From the NCBI GenBank assembly GCA_945910005.1, contig OX246747.1:16252746-16316745 (forward strand): DNA of 64,000 nucleotides, written 5' to 3'. Source of the DNA: Isoperla grammatica. Taxonomy: Eukaryota; Arthropoda; Insecta; Plecoptera; Perlodidae. Under the pieces are notes generated by a model. The model ran no database searches, was not told the DNA's origin, and saw nothing but the letters and a program-made list of their open reading frames with translations. Both the position numbers and the translations under genes were made by a program. Numbering within the stretch: the first letter of the stretch is position 1; each line of letters opens with the position of its first letter. Positions 1 through 10,510 of the stretch are shown piece after piece.

Positions 1-1470
1 AAACAATTCAAAACAATTTGAAGGTTATGTTTAGCTATGCAAGCGCACGGCATCCATTTGCAAACAAACCCTACTCCGAAACGCTTTCGTTTACTCGGGT
101 TGAAAACTCTGACCCGGTGAAGTAAAGTCACGTGACATTACTGATCGGACGGGTTACTCTGGCGAGGTAAACGAAAGCGGCTAATGACAACCCAGGCAGG
201 CACCCCCGTGGCTCCGATATCCAGAACGCCTGGAGCTATAGCAACACAATAGTTTCCAATGACCCTGTATTCGTCGTAGTAATTGAAGTTGTCTTGTGCA
301 TTTGATCTCCTCGCGTTTAATGTATTTAATCTTTTGTATTCCACAGCATACACGGCAAGTGTAGTACATGTTGATTTTGCTACAAGTTGTGTGTACTCTC
401 TTCGTGATGTGCGTTGCACAAGAGTACAGACGTCGTAATTACGCCTCTTGTGCGTCTTCGCTGAGTTCGTCCCTTCAGTAAAACCTATTTGTTTGGATAA
501 TTGCCAAATTTTACAACTCTATCGATGGTGTGCTTATAAACATGTATTCTCTTTACCGGCACATGTCTTCACACCCGCGATATTACATCAACGAACAAGA
601 AATTATAATTATATATTTTGTAACTTTTATAAACCTCTGGTACAGGGTTGTGTAACCAATTTACCATATCGGCGATTGGAATATGGATGTTATCTTCAGT
701 ATTTGACACTCCAATACTCTCCGTACAACAGCACGTGACTGGTTGTCTTGTTGCGCATACAATACAACAATGGTTCATGCTTACCTTTAGTTTGAGCTGA
801 TGGCTATTTTATGAATGTTCACAAGGTTGTAGAAACACGACGTATTATAATATATTTCCAAATTGTATACAATTTGTGTTGAAAAATTGATGTATATTTT
901 GGTAAACTGTAATCACCTATTTAAACATTGATTTATATGATGTATAAGTATAAGTATTATTATTTTTATTTTTATTATTATTATTATTATTATTTTTTTT
1001 TTTTATTATTATGATTTGTGTAGTGTCATTGTAGTATTTATGTATTTGGATACTATTGTGCTTGCATACTCATTCGCATATTGCTGTATATTTTTGTGAG
1101 CTATAATCGATTTTTTAATTGATGTTTTAATTTAGACGTAGTAAATGTCCGAAGATATGTAAAGACATCGAAATAATAACATATCACTATTTTGGCAAGT
1201 AATACGTGAGAATATCCTAATTTATATTCATAACAGACAATAGTATTGTTTCATTATTGAACTACATAACCGATCAATATAATCTCTAAATTAGACACGG
1301 TGAGAAATACCACTGCACTCTTGACCTCTAACGCTTCACCAGCAGTTTAAACAGACATTTAAAATAAAGAATGCTTATTTTATTCAACTGGAACTTTGTC
1401 TTCATTTATTAAATTATAACTTTGTAATTAAAACCAACTTTTACACCAAGCCTAGTTGTGGAGATGATTC
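1..1470. other. AT-rich stretch, no gene seen
   Basis: I see no domain-bearing reading frame here. The short open frames are AT-rich and low in complexity. A TTA/TTTTA simple repeat lies around 957-1016, with AATAAA-like signals scattered after it. The stretch reads as ordinary intergenic or intronic DNA. Confidence 0.6.
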
Positions 1471-1659
1471 TATGCGATGAATATATCGTTACAACTTGAA
1501 ACAAACTTCTGGCACACATTCATGTCAAATGTTGGTAACCGAAGTTTGTACGACCACTACCTAGTTGTAGGAGGGGGTTGGTGGCAGCCTGTGACAAAAA
1601 AAAAAATACAAGGTGACAGAAATGTTACGCATTTCGCAGCATTTGTTACCTGGGTCGGA

Positions 1660-1760
1660 ATATCCATATTGTAAGTGGGTTCGAATCTCTTTCTTTACTT
1701 ACCTGACTCGTCTTGGAATCGAACCTACGTCTCCGGCTTGCCGAGCAACAGCTTGGGGGA
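1660..1760 (-). repeat. tRNA-like B-box fragments
   Basis: On the minus strand the bases near 1718-1728 read GGTTCGATTCC, a match to the pol III B box. A second B-box-like GGTTCGAATC lies on the plus strand near 1678. No A box or foldable cloverleaf was found, so these are likely worn tRNA-derived SINE pieces, not tRNA genes. Confidence 0.3.
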
Positions 1761-1894
1761 TAGATGATGACACTTTACAATCGATATAATTGTTATAGTG
1801 TGTTGATGAATGTATATTAAGTATGAAGTATGAACGTGAAAAATAAACTAATGCCTTACATCAACAAAATACCAAATGGTAAACCACCTGTCAT

Positions 1895-2125
1895 TAGCCA
1901 GTTTGCCAGTGTAGTTGGTCGCAGTCGATTAGGCGTTGGTCTAGTTACTAGTAAACCGCGATATCTGCGTTCCAGGTTCGAATCTTGCCTTGGGCATGGA
2001 TGTCATGTGGTGGTTTTTCATCATGATGATCATCACCCACTCATCGTCTAAGCCCAAATATCATCATCATCATCATCACTTTCATCACAATCATCATCAT
2101 CACCATCACCATCACCATCAATGCA
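1895..2125 (+). mobile_element. tRNA-headed SINE with CATCAT tail
   Basis: The head (about 1905-2000) holds a B box GGTTCGAATCT near 1974. The 3' part (about 2020-2055) contains CACCCACTCATCGTCT followed by AAGCCCAAATATC and then an (ATC)n/(CATCAC)n tail to about 2120. The same tail sequence, in opposite orientation, ends the abundant SINE family at 15-63 kb. In those copies a hairpin (CGTCTC..GAGACG) sits between the two blocks; here it is missing. This is the only element in the window with this tail in plus orientation. Confidence 0.6.
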
Positions 2126-3590
2126 GTATTGAGTATTGGAATTTGGATTAAATCTGTTGTTTTCATCGTAGAGCAAAAACTCAAAAAGTCTCATGATCAA
2201 CACCTAGTCACCAACAATTTGCGGCAACGAAATTAATATGATCCTCGAAAAACGTGTTGGGAAGAAAGTACATCGAGAGACAAAAGAAAGGGTTTGAATT
2301 GTTTTGCGCCCTGCCGTGACTAGCCAGCTAGTAGTCGGGATAAGGACGGGCAGCAGTTCGAGACTGTGACAATAGGCACCTCCGCGGGGGCTCTCCATTC
2401 ATTCCTTGGGCGACTTGGCCAAACGACTACGAGTCTGAACGAAACGGAACAGCAGCCGAGACCTTCTCTTGTCGACGTCTCGAGTAGAACTATCCCCACC
2501 ACCACGCAGTAATATTTCCCCTCCGCTCAGAAGTGATTTTCAGAGGCATCTAGCGGGTGAAGGTAAATTATAGCACTACGTAATCTTCAGCCTTAAAATG
2601 AACATATAATTTCTCAATAAATTTTTACACAAAAGTAATTCTAAAAAAACGTTCTACATAGAAAACAAGGCTTGCTATATGTAATACCTCTGACTTTTTT
2701 TATTAGCTACTTTTACTAATTTCGTGCAGAATATGTATGAATGATATTGTACTGCTTTTATTATATAGTTTTCTAATTATTATTTTGTACTAGTATAATT
2801 GTGTAGCTTATATTCCTCGGAACTTGTAGTTACTTCTCGGTGGCATATTTTGTTCAATGGTTGTTTTGGTTAGTATGATCGCAAATCAGTTTCCTACTTG
2901 TGGCAGTACCTAAGCTCTAACTGCACACCAGTAAAACACTCTAGTGGGGTTTCAAGATCTCTGATGTACCATCTTGGCATCTCTGGTACAACATTTTCAT
3001 AAAAACCCTCTTCTAATTGTAATAAATAATTGTCTAATTGAAACCACTGTTAAGTGTAAAATCTGGATGGAAAATAGTAAATAGTAATAATAAAAAACCA
3101 TTACATTGTAGGTCTAACTGAATTATTAACTTATATTGTCAGAATGTTTATTAACAAGTTTATACTATTATTTAATATTGATAAAATATTCATATCTGTA
3201 GATAAAGTATAGTCTGAATATAGTCATCCCGAAGTAATATATTAAAAAGCAAAGGTGGTTCTCTAGTAATAACTGTTTTCGTGATCTCAAAAAGTTGGTA
3301 AGGGGGTACCCTTCTCAAATTTTCAAATTTCGAAAATCGTCTCTAACATTTTCATCCTTCACTCGAATTGTTCTTTTTAATTGGTGTCGTTTAGAGATAT
3401 ACAAGATCTACACAATGATTAAAAACATATAATTACAAACTTCTTTTTCACCCTCAAAAAACACTTTTAACAATGTAGCCACCTGGCAACATTCACTGGA
3501 AGTGCTTGATATAAGTAGCCGAGAGGCAACATCGTGTAACCATGTACTACCCAAATTGAAAACATTAACCTCGGCTAAGATTAATACCAC
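2126..3590. other. Intergenic, small GC-richer patch
   Basis: A GC-richer patch at about 2290-2560 breaks otherwise AT-rich DNA. Its open frames on either strand show no recognisable domain. From 2560 to 3590 the sequence is AT-rich and featureless, with short runs leading into the minisatellite. Confidence 0.5.
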
Positions 3591-3591
3591 A

Positions 3592-5070
3592 AAATCCGAC
3601 CACAACGCTACGTGTAACCAAAACCAAAATTTTAATGTCCGTGTAGACAGTAGGCTACATCGGACACGTGACCACAACGTTACATGTAACCAAAACCAAA
3701 ATTTTAATGTCCGTGTAGACAGTAGGCTACATCAGACACGTGACCACAACGTTACATGTAACCAAAACCAAAATTTTAATGTCCGTGTAGACAGTAAGCT
3801 ACATCAGACACGTGACCACAACGCTACGTGTAACCAAAACCAAAATTTTAATGTCCGTGTAGACAGTAGGCTACATCGGACACGTGACCACAACGTTACA
3901 TGTAACCAAAACCAAAATTTTAATGTCCGTGTAGACAGTAGGCTACATCAGACACGTGACCACAACGTTACATGTAACCAAAACCAAAATTTTAATGTCC
4001 GTGTAGACAGTAAGCTACATCAGACACGTGACCACAACGCTACGTGTAACCAAAACCAAAATTTTGAAGTCCGTGTAGACAGTAGGCTACATCGGACACG
4101 TAACCACAACGTTACGTGTAACCAAAACCAAAATTTTAATGTCCGTGTAGACAGTAGGCTACATCGGACACGTGACCACAACGCTACGTGTAACCAAAAC
4201 CAAAATTTTGAAGTCCGTGTAGACAGTAGGCTACATCGGACACGTGACCAGAACGCTACGTGTAACCAAAACCAAAATTTTGAAGTCCGTGTAGACAGTA
4301 GGCTACATCAGACACGTGACCACAACGTTACATGTAACCAAAACCAAAATTTTAATGTCCGTGTAGACAGTAAGCTACATCAGACACGTGACCACAACGC
4401 TACGTGTAACCAAAACCAAAATTTTAATGTCCGTGTAGACAGTAGGCTACATCGGACACGTGACCACAACGTTACATGTAACCAAAACCAAAATTTTAAT
4501 GTCCGTGTAGACAGTAGGCTACATCAGACACGTGACCACAACGTTACATGTAACCAAAACCAAAATTTTAATGTCCGTGTAGACAGTAAGCTACATCAGA
4601 CACGTGACCACAACGCTACGTGTAACCAAAACCAAAATTTTGAAGTCCGTGTAGACAGTAGGCTACATCGGACACGTAACCACAACGTTACGTGTAACCA
4701 AAACCAAAATTTTAATGTCCGTGTAGACAGTAGGCTACATCGGACACGTGACCACAACGCTACGTGTAACCAAAACCAAAATTTTGAAGTCCGTGTAGAC
4801 AGTAGGCTACATCGGACACGTGACCAGAACGCTACGTGTAACCAAAACCAAAATTTTGAAGTCCGTGTAGACAGTAGGCTACATCGGACACGTGACCAGA
4901 ACGCTACGTGTAACCAAAACCAAAATTTTAATGTCCGTGTAGACAGTAGGCTACATCGGACACGTGACCACAACGCTACGTGTAACCAAAACCAAAATTT
5001 TGAAGTCCGTGTAGACAGTAGGCTACACCGGACACGTGACCTCAACGTTACATGTAACCCAAACCGAAAA
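3592..5070 (+). repeat. 72-bp minisatellite, about 20 units, with E-boxes
   Basis: A 72-bp unit repeats about twenty times with few substitutions. Most units contain the E-box CACGTG (in ACACGTGACCA), and many contain the perfect 12-bp palindrome GTTACATGTAAC. Variant units follow a higher-order pattern of eight units (576 bp): the run starting near 3816 recurs near 4392. Because 72 is a multiple of three, the array is open as a 524-codon frame on plus and a 149-codon frame on minus. No signal peptide or domain supports translation, so I treat it as satellite DNA. Confidence 0.9.
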
Positions 5071-5550
5071 TTTTAGAGTCCATGTAGACGGTAGGCTTCG
5101 TCTGAAACGTAGCCTAGTTGCTACATGTAACCAAAATTATATATCAAATGAAGCTTACATTTTACTGTACAGCAATGGACATTTTCTAAAAACATTAGAC
5201 TATTTCGGCCCGAACAGTTTTCAGACTGTGGTATCTGCTCAAGCCAATGTAACCTAAGGGTTACATCAAAACCATGCACACATGGAAACCACTCGGTTAC
5301 TTCAACTTAATACATTGTTTAACACTTAACAACAAGAGTCGTGAAGCCACACGGTTACATGTTGGACACTACCTCAAATTAACATTTCAGTTGTGTGTAC
5401 CTTAAATAAGCATTTCTACTGTCGGATTGTCAAGTAAACATAACAATTGTTTATTCTTTAAATTGACATTTTTATTGTTAGACACTTACTCAAATAAACA
5501 TTCAAGTGGTTAATAACTTAAATTAACATTTCTCTGCCAGACTGTGTTAT
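5070..5550 (+). repeat. Decayed satellite units and TCAAATTAACATTTC repeats
   Basis: The first part continues the 72-bp repeat in decayed form, with GTAACC/GGTTAC motifs at 5120-5360. From about 5370 a loose repeat of about 30 bp, core TCAAATTAACATTTC, starts. It returns many times between 8.0 and 10.5 kb. Confidence 0.65.
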
Positions 5551-5599
5551 TAAAATGGCCACGCTGTTATTTGGTCTTGTATTGAGTATACGATAGCCT

Positions 5600-6175
5600 C
5601 GTCCTCGTCCGTGGGTACGTAACTTTCAATGGTCACCGCGATGTGAATACGTCGATTGGCGTTGACTAACGCCGTGCGCGAACAAAAACTTATTGCTCTA
5701 ACATGAACGGTTAACGAGTTACCGCCTTTTCCGTGGGTACGTCGTTCGGGTAGCGAGCGTGTTAACGGTACGTCACACGTCACCGAGAGGGTAATACGTC
5801 GAATGGCGTTGACTTAGGCCGTGCGCGTACAAAATTTCATTGCACTAGCGTGAACGGTTAACGAGTTACCGCCTCCTCCGTGGGTACGTCGTTCGGGTAG
5901 TGAGCGTGTTAACGGTACGTTACACGTCACCGAGATGGTAAAACGTCGATTAACGTTGACTTAGGCCGTGCGCGTACAAAATTTCATTGCACTAGCGTGA
6001 ACGGTTAACGAGTTACCGCCTCCTCCGTGGGTACGTCGTTCGGGTAGCGAGCGTGTTAACGGTACGTCACACGTCACCGAGATGGTAAAACGTCGATTGG
6101 CGTTGACTTAAGCCGTGCGCGTACAAATTTTTATCCCTCTAGCGGGAACGGTTAGCGAGTTATTCGATGGAATGT
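5600..6175 (+). repeat. CpG-rich 147-bp tandem repeat
   Basis: GTTAACGGTACGT occurs at about 5760, 5908 and 6055, giving a period of 147-148 bp, with partial units on each side. Units are rich in CpG (ACGTCG, GTGCGCGTAC). No coding content was recognised. Confidence 0.8.
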
Positions 6176-6179
6176 AAAA

Positions 6180-6545
6180 TCACACAATAGCCGCCCGGTC
6201 AAGGACCGCTTGTGGATTGTGGGCGAACCGTTCGACAGAAACGGTCGGTGCGACCTGTCTATGAGATCGTCTCGACGAGGCAAACACAACGCATGAATCG
6301 GCGGCGTCGCGACGCCAACGACGTCCAAGTTGAAAGTTGGACAAAGTGACGAAGAATGACGGACTCGTGGCGGGCAAACCGTTGGACCGAAACGTGCGTT
6401 GCGACCAATCTAAGAGATCGACTCGACGAGGCAAACATGACGCACGATTTGGCGGCGTCGCGACGCCAACGACGTCCAAGTTAACATATTTGTGTTTGCG
6501 AACCGTTCGTCCAACAAACACGAAATTTATACGGTGCACTTGAAT
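6180..6545 (+). repeat. 151-bp repeat pair with GGCGTCGCGACGCC palindrome
   Basis: Two units (about 6224-6331 and 6375-6482) share the end GGCGTCGCGACGCC, a perfect 14-bp palindrome, followed by AACGACGTCCAAGTT. Related single units lie at about 7690-7797 and 8884-8990 inside the 1194-bp duplication. Confidence 0.75.
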
Positions 6546-6639
6546 GATGATAACGAAAGTAGAAATGAAAAAACGACGCTGATCGGCCCAACGATCGCCG
6601 AGTTACGGAGGATATTTGGTTATTTATTTGGTTATTTGG

Positions 6640-6830
6640 TCTTGTATTGCGTATACTATAGCCTCGTCACTGCCAGACTGTGTTATTATAGTGGCCGCGC
6701 TGTAACCTGGTCTTGCATTGGGTATACTATAGCCTTGTCACTGAAAGACTGTGTTATTATAGTGGCTGCGCTGTTATCTGTTCTTGTTTTGAGTATACTA
6801 TAGTTTATTTGGCCTCCGTGTTTGGGTTCG
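6640..6830 (+). repeat. Short repeats of a TATACTATAG-ended unit
   Basis: Units of 60-90 bp built of TGTGTTATTATAGTGGC, CGCTGTTATTTGGTCTTG and GAGTATACTATAG follow one another. Further copies lie at 5553-5610, 7365-7475 and 8559-8670. They flank the CpG-rich repeats and may be parts of one larger repeat. Confidence 0.65.
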
Positions 6831-7101
6831 GGTGGGGGGGATGTGCACCTTTTACCGCCAATGGGACCGCACCTACTCTCGAATTTCTGCACCTTAGAAA
6901 TGGAAGGCGGGAAATCTTAAATGGGCATTTACAGGTGTCATGTTCACAATAAACTGTTTATTTTCGAAGGGCGGCTTCCTTTGAGTTTCCAGTTTCCTTA
7001 GGTTTCTTTACCGCGAGCGGTGATTGCTTTGATGTCAAGTTTCATTGCACCTAGCTCAGTACATGCAGGTGTTCGGCACGTGTTCAACACGCGCCCTAAA
7101 A

Positions 7102-9490
7102 CACACAACCACCCTCAGTTCGAGGATAGCACTGCTCAAGAGTGGACGTTTTTACTCGTATTATCGTAACGTTTTTATTTGTGCTTGTGCTGTTCTAGGA
7201 TTATAAAATGGGTGAGTCATTTTAAACTATCTCTTGTTGTATTCCATCAGGCATGAATAATATCTTATGCTTTCGTAAAACATTTTCCGCCTAGGTTATG
7301 AATTTGAAACACGATCAAATACTAGTTTCCCCAAGTGTTTTGTTTTGTGTTGTGTTAAAATAATAGTGGCCGCGCTGTTATTTGGTCCTGTTTTGAGTGC
7401 ACTATAGCCTCGTAAATGCCAGACTGTGTTATTATAGTGGCCGCGCTGTTATTTGGTCTTGTATTGAGTATACTATAGTTTCGTTCTTGTCCGTGGATAC
7501 GTCGTTCAGGTAGCGAGCTTGATAACGGTACGTCACACGTCACCGCGATGGTAATACGTCGATTGGCGTTGACTTAAGCCGTGCGTGTACAAAAATTCAC
7601 CGCTCTAGCGCTAACGGTTACCGAGTTATTCGATGGAATGTAAAATTACAAAATGGCCGTACGGTCAAGGAGCGCTTGTGGATTGTGGGCGAACCGTACG
7701 ACATAAACGGGTGGTGCGACCGCTCTAAGAGATCGTCTCGACAAGGCGAATACAACGCAATAACCGGCGGCGTCGCGACGCCAACGACGTCCAAGTTAAC
7801 ATATTTGTGTTGCGAACCGGTCGTCTAACAAACACGAAATTTATACGGTGCACTTAAATGACGATAACAAATGTAAAGGTGAAAAAACGACGCTGATCGG
7901 CCCAACGATGGCCGAGTTACGGACGGCGTCGGTGGCGTCGCCGAAAACGGCGTCGGGTTTTTGGACGCCGTCGGCAAGACCCTAATATGATGTGTACTAA
8001 AATGTTAACCGTTAACGGCCTAGACTAATCGTTCGCCTTCATTTCTGTTGTTTATACCTCAAATTAGCATTTCTGTTGTCCATCGGTACCTCAAATTAAC
8101 ATTTCTATTGTTAGACTCTAGCTCAAATTAACATTTCTGTTGTCCATCGGTACCTCAAATTAACATTTCTTTTGTTAGACTCTAGCTCAAATTACCATTT
8201 CGTTGTCCATCTCTACCTTAAATTAGCATTTTCATTGTTAGACTCTAACTCAAATTAACATTTATGCTGTCTATATCCTAAATAGGCATTTCTAACGCAC
8301 ACCACCACCCTTAGTCTGCGGATAGCAATCCTCCAGAGTGGAAGTGGTGCACCATTATCGTAACGTTTTTACTTGTGCTTGTGCTGTTCTAGGATTATAA
8401 AATGGGTGAGTCATTTTAAACTATCTCTTGTTGTATTCCATCAGGCATGAATAATATCTAATGCTTTCGTAAAACATTTTCCACCTAGGTTATGAATTTG
8501 AAACACGATCAAATACTAGTTTCCCCAAGTGTTTTGTTTTGTGTTGTGTTAAAATAATAGTGGCCGCGCTGTTATTTGGTCCTGTTTTGAGTACACTATA
8601 GCCTCGTAAATGCCAGACTGTGTTATTATAGTGGCCGCGCTGTTATTTGGTCTTGTATTGAGTATACTATAGTTTCGTTCTTGTCCGTGGATACGTCGTT
8701 CAGGTAGCGAGCTTGATAACGGTACGTCACACGTCACCGCGATGGTAATACGTCGATTGGCGTTGACTTAAGCCGTGCGTGTACAAAAATTCACCGCTCT
8801 AGCGCTAACGGTTACCGAGTTATTCGATGGAATGTAAAATTACAAAATGGCCGTACGGTCAAGGAGCGCTTGTGGATTGTGGGCGAACCGTACGACATAA
8901 ACGGGTGGTGCGACCGCTCTAAGAGATTGTCTCGACAAGGCAAACACAACGCAATAACCGGCGGCGTCGCGACGCCAACGACGTCCAAGTTAACATATTT
9001 GTGTTGCGAACCGGTCGTCTAACAAACACGAAATTTATACGGTGCACTTAAATGACAATAACAAATGTAAAGGTGAAAAAACGACGCTGATCGGCCCAAC
9101 GATGGCCGAGTTACGGACGGCGTCGGTGGCGTCGCCGAAAACGGCGTCGGGTTTTTGGACGCCGTCGGCAAGACCCTAATATGATGTGTACTAAAATGTT
9201 AACCGTTAACGGCCTAGACTAATCGTTCGCCTTCATTTCTGTTGTTTATACCTCAAATAAGCATTTCTGTTGTCCATCGGTACCTCAAATTAACATTTCT
9301 ATTGTTAGACTCTAGCTCAAATTAACATTTCTGTTGTCCATCGGTACCTCAAATTAACATTTCTATTGTTAGACTCTAGCTCAAATTAACATTTTCGTTG
9401 TCCATCTATACCTTAAATTAGCATTTTCATTGTTAGACTCTGGCTCAAATTAACATTTCGTTGTCCATCTCTACCTTAAATTAGCATTTT
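7102..9490 (+). repeat. 1194-bp tandem duplication
   Basis: Two long, nearly identical copies lie head to tail. The landmark TATAAAATGGGTGAGT begins with ATG at 7208 in copy 1 and at 8402 in copy 2, a spacing of exactly 1194 bp. Each copy holds the TATACTATAG units, a palindrome unit and a closing run of TCAAATTAACATTTC repeats. The duplication lies directly upstream of the zinc-finger gene that starts at 9695. Confidence 0.9.
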
Positions 9491-10510
9491 CATTGTTAGA
9501 CTCTGGCACAAATTAACATTTTCGTTGTCCATCTATACCTTAAATTAGCATTTTCATTGTAAGACGCTAGCTCAAATTAACATTTTTGATGTGGACTAAA
9601 ATGTTAACCCTTAACGGCCTTGACTAATCGTTTGCCTTCATTCTAGACTTCTTCGATCTAGTATGCCTGGAGGACGCCCCACCATTGGGTTTAAATGGCC
9701 CCACCACCAGTAGGTCGGCGGACCTACGCCGATCTGGTGGCGGATATATTTAGGGACGAGATTGCCCGTAAGTACAGTGATATTTTATGTATTTTTTATC
9801 GAGACTACGACGAGGAAGGTGTGGAGGTAGCTGTGAAATGTAGCAGTTGGCCAGTGTAGCCCTAGGCCCCAAACCTACCGGACACTATCTCAAATGTAAC
9901 ATTTCAGTTGTTTATAGTATAAATTAACATTTCTTTTGTCGGACACCCTACTTTAAAATTAACATAAATTTGACCTGTCGCCGATTTTTTTCTAGATGCC
10001 TTGTGGATTGCCCTGCTCGTGTGAGAACATTCCAATTGCACTTGCTTACCGATTTTTGTGTGTGGTTACAGCACGGGAGTCACCGCCATTTGTGGCCGAC
10101 CGGCTGTACGGGGCACCGAGTTTTTCAGACCTGCCCGAGGCCCCGCCGCGACAGGCAGCAGAGCCTCTGGTAGCGGATTGCCGTAAGTACGGTGATATTT
10201 TATTTCATTTTTATCGAGACTACGACGAGGAAGGTGTCGAGGTAGCTCTGAAATGTAGCAGTTGGCAGTTGAATAACAATACCCCTCTAGCCCTCACCCC
10301 TACCAGACACTAACACAAATTACCATTTCAGTTGTTTATACTTTAAATTAACATTTTTTTTGTTGGACACTATCTCAAATTAACAATACTGTTGTTTATA
10401 CTCCGAATTATTGTCGGAGACTATCTCAACTGTAACATTTCAGTTGTCTATAGCGTAAATAAACAACTCAATTGTCGGACACCCTATCTTAAATTAACAT
10501 AAGTTTGACC
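8040..10510 (+). repeat. Dispersed 30-bp TCAAATTAACATTTC repeats
   Basis: The core TCAAATTAACATTTC alternates with GTTGTCCATC or ATTGTTAGACTC at 8040-8290, 9235-9600, 9885-9970 and 10315-10510. The last two blocks are introns of the zinc-finger gene. This is a loose minisatellite, not coding. Confidence 0.75.
8362..8410 (+). promoter_or_regulatory. Possible leader exon (duplicated at 7168-7216)
   Basis: TTATAAAATGG is followed at once by GTGAGT, a good splice donor, in both copies of the 1194-bp duplication. It could be a short first exon ending in ATGG. Splicing to an acceptor at 9646 or 9661 would give a short frame that stops at about 9753, overlapping the main ATG at 9695 in another frame. 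Whether it is a real leader, an upstream ORF or chance is open. Confidence 0.3.

Noticed and set aside
3502..5076. 524-codon ORF with 24-residue repeats
   Set aside because: It follows the 72-bp satellite register. It is open on both strands, has no signal, domain or start context, and substitutions show no codon-position preference by eye.
9975..10071. Extra exon starting ATGCCTTGTGGATTGCC
   Set aside because: The stretch is part of the duplicated intron cassette (second copy at 10509-10606), is not needed for phase agreement, and is followed directly by the exon 2 acceptor.
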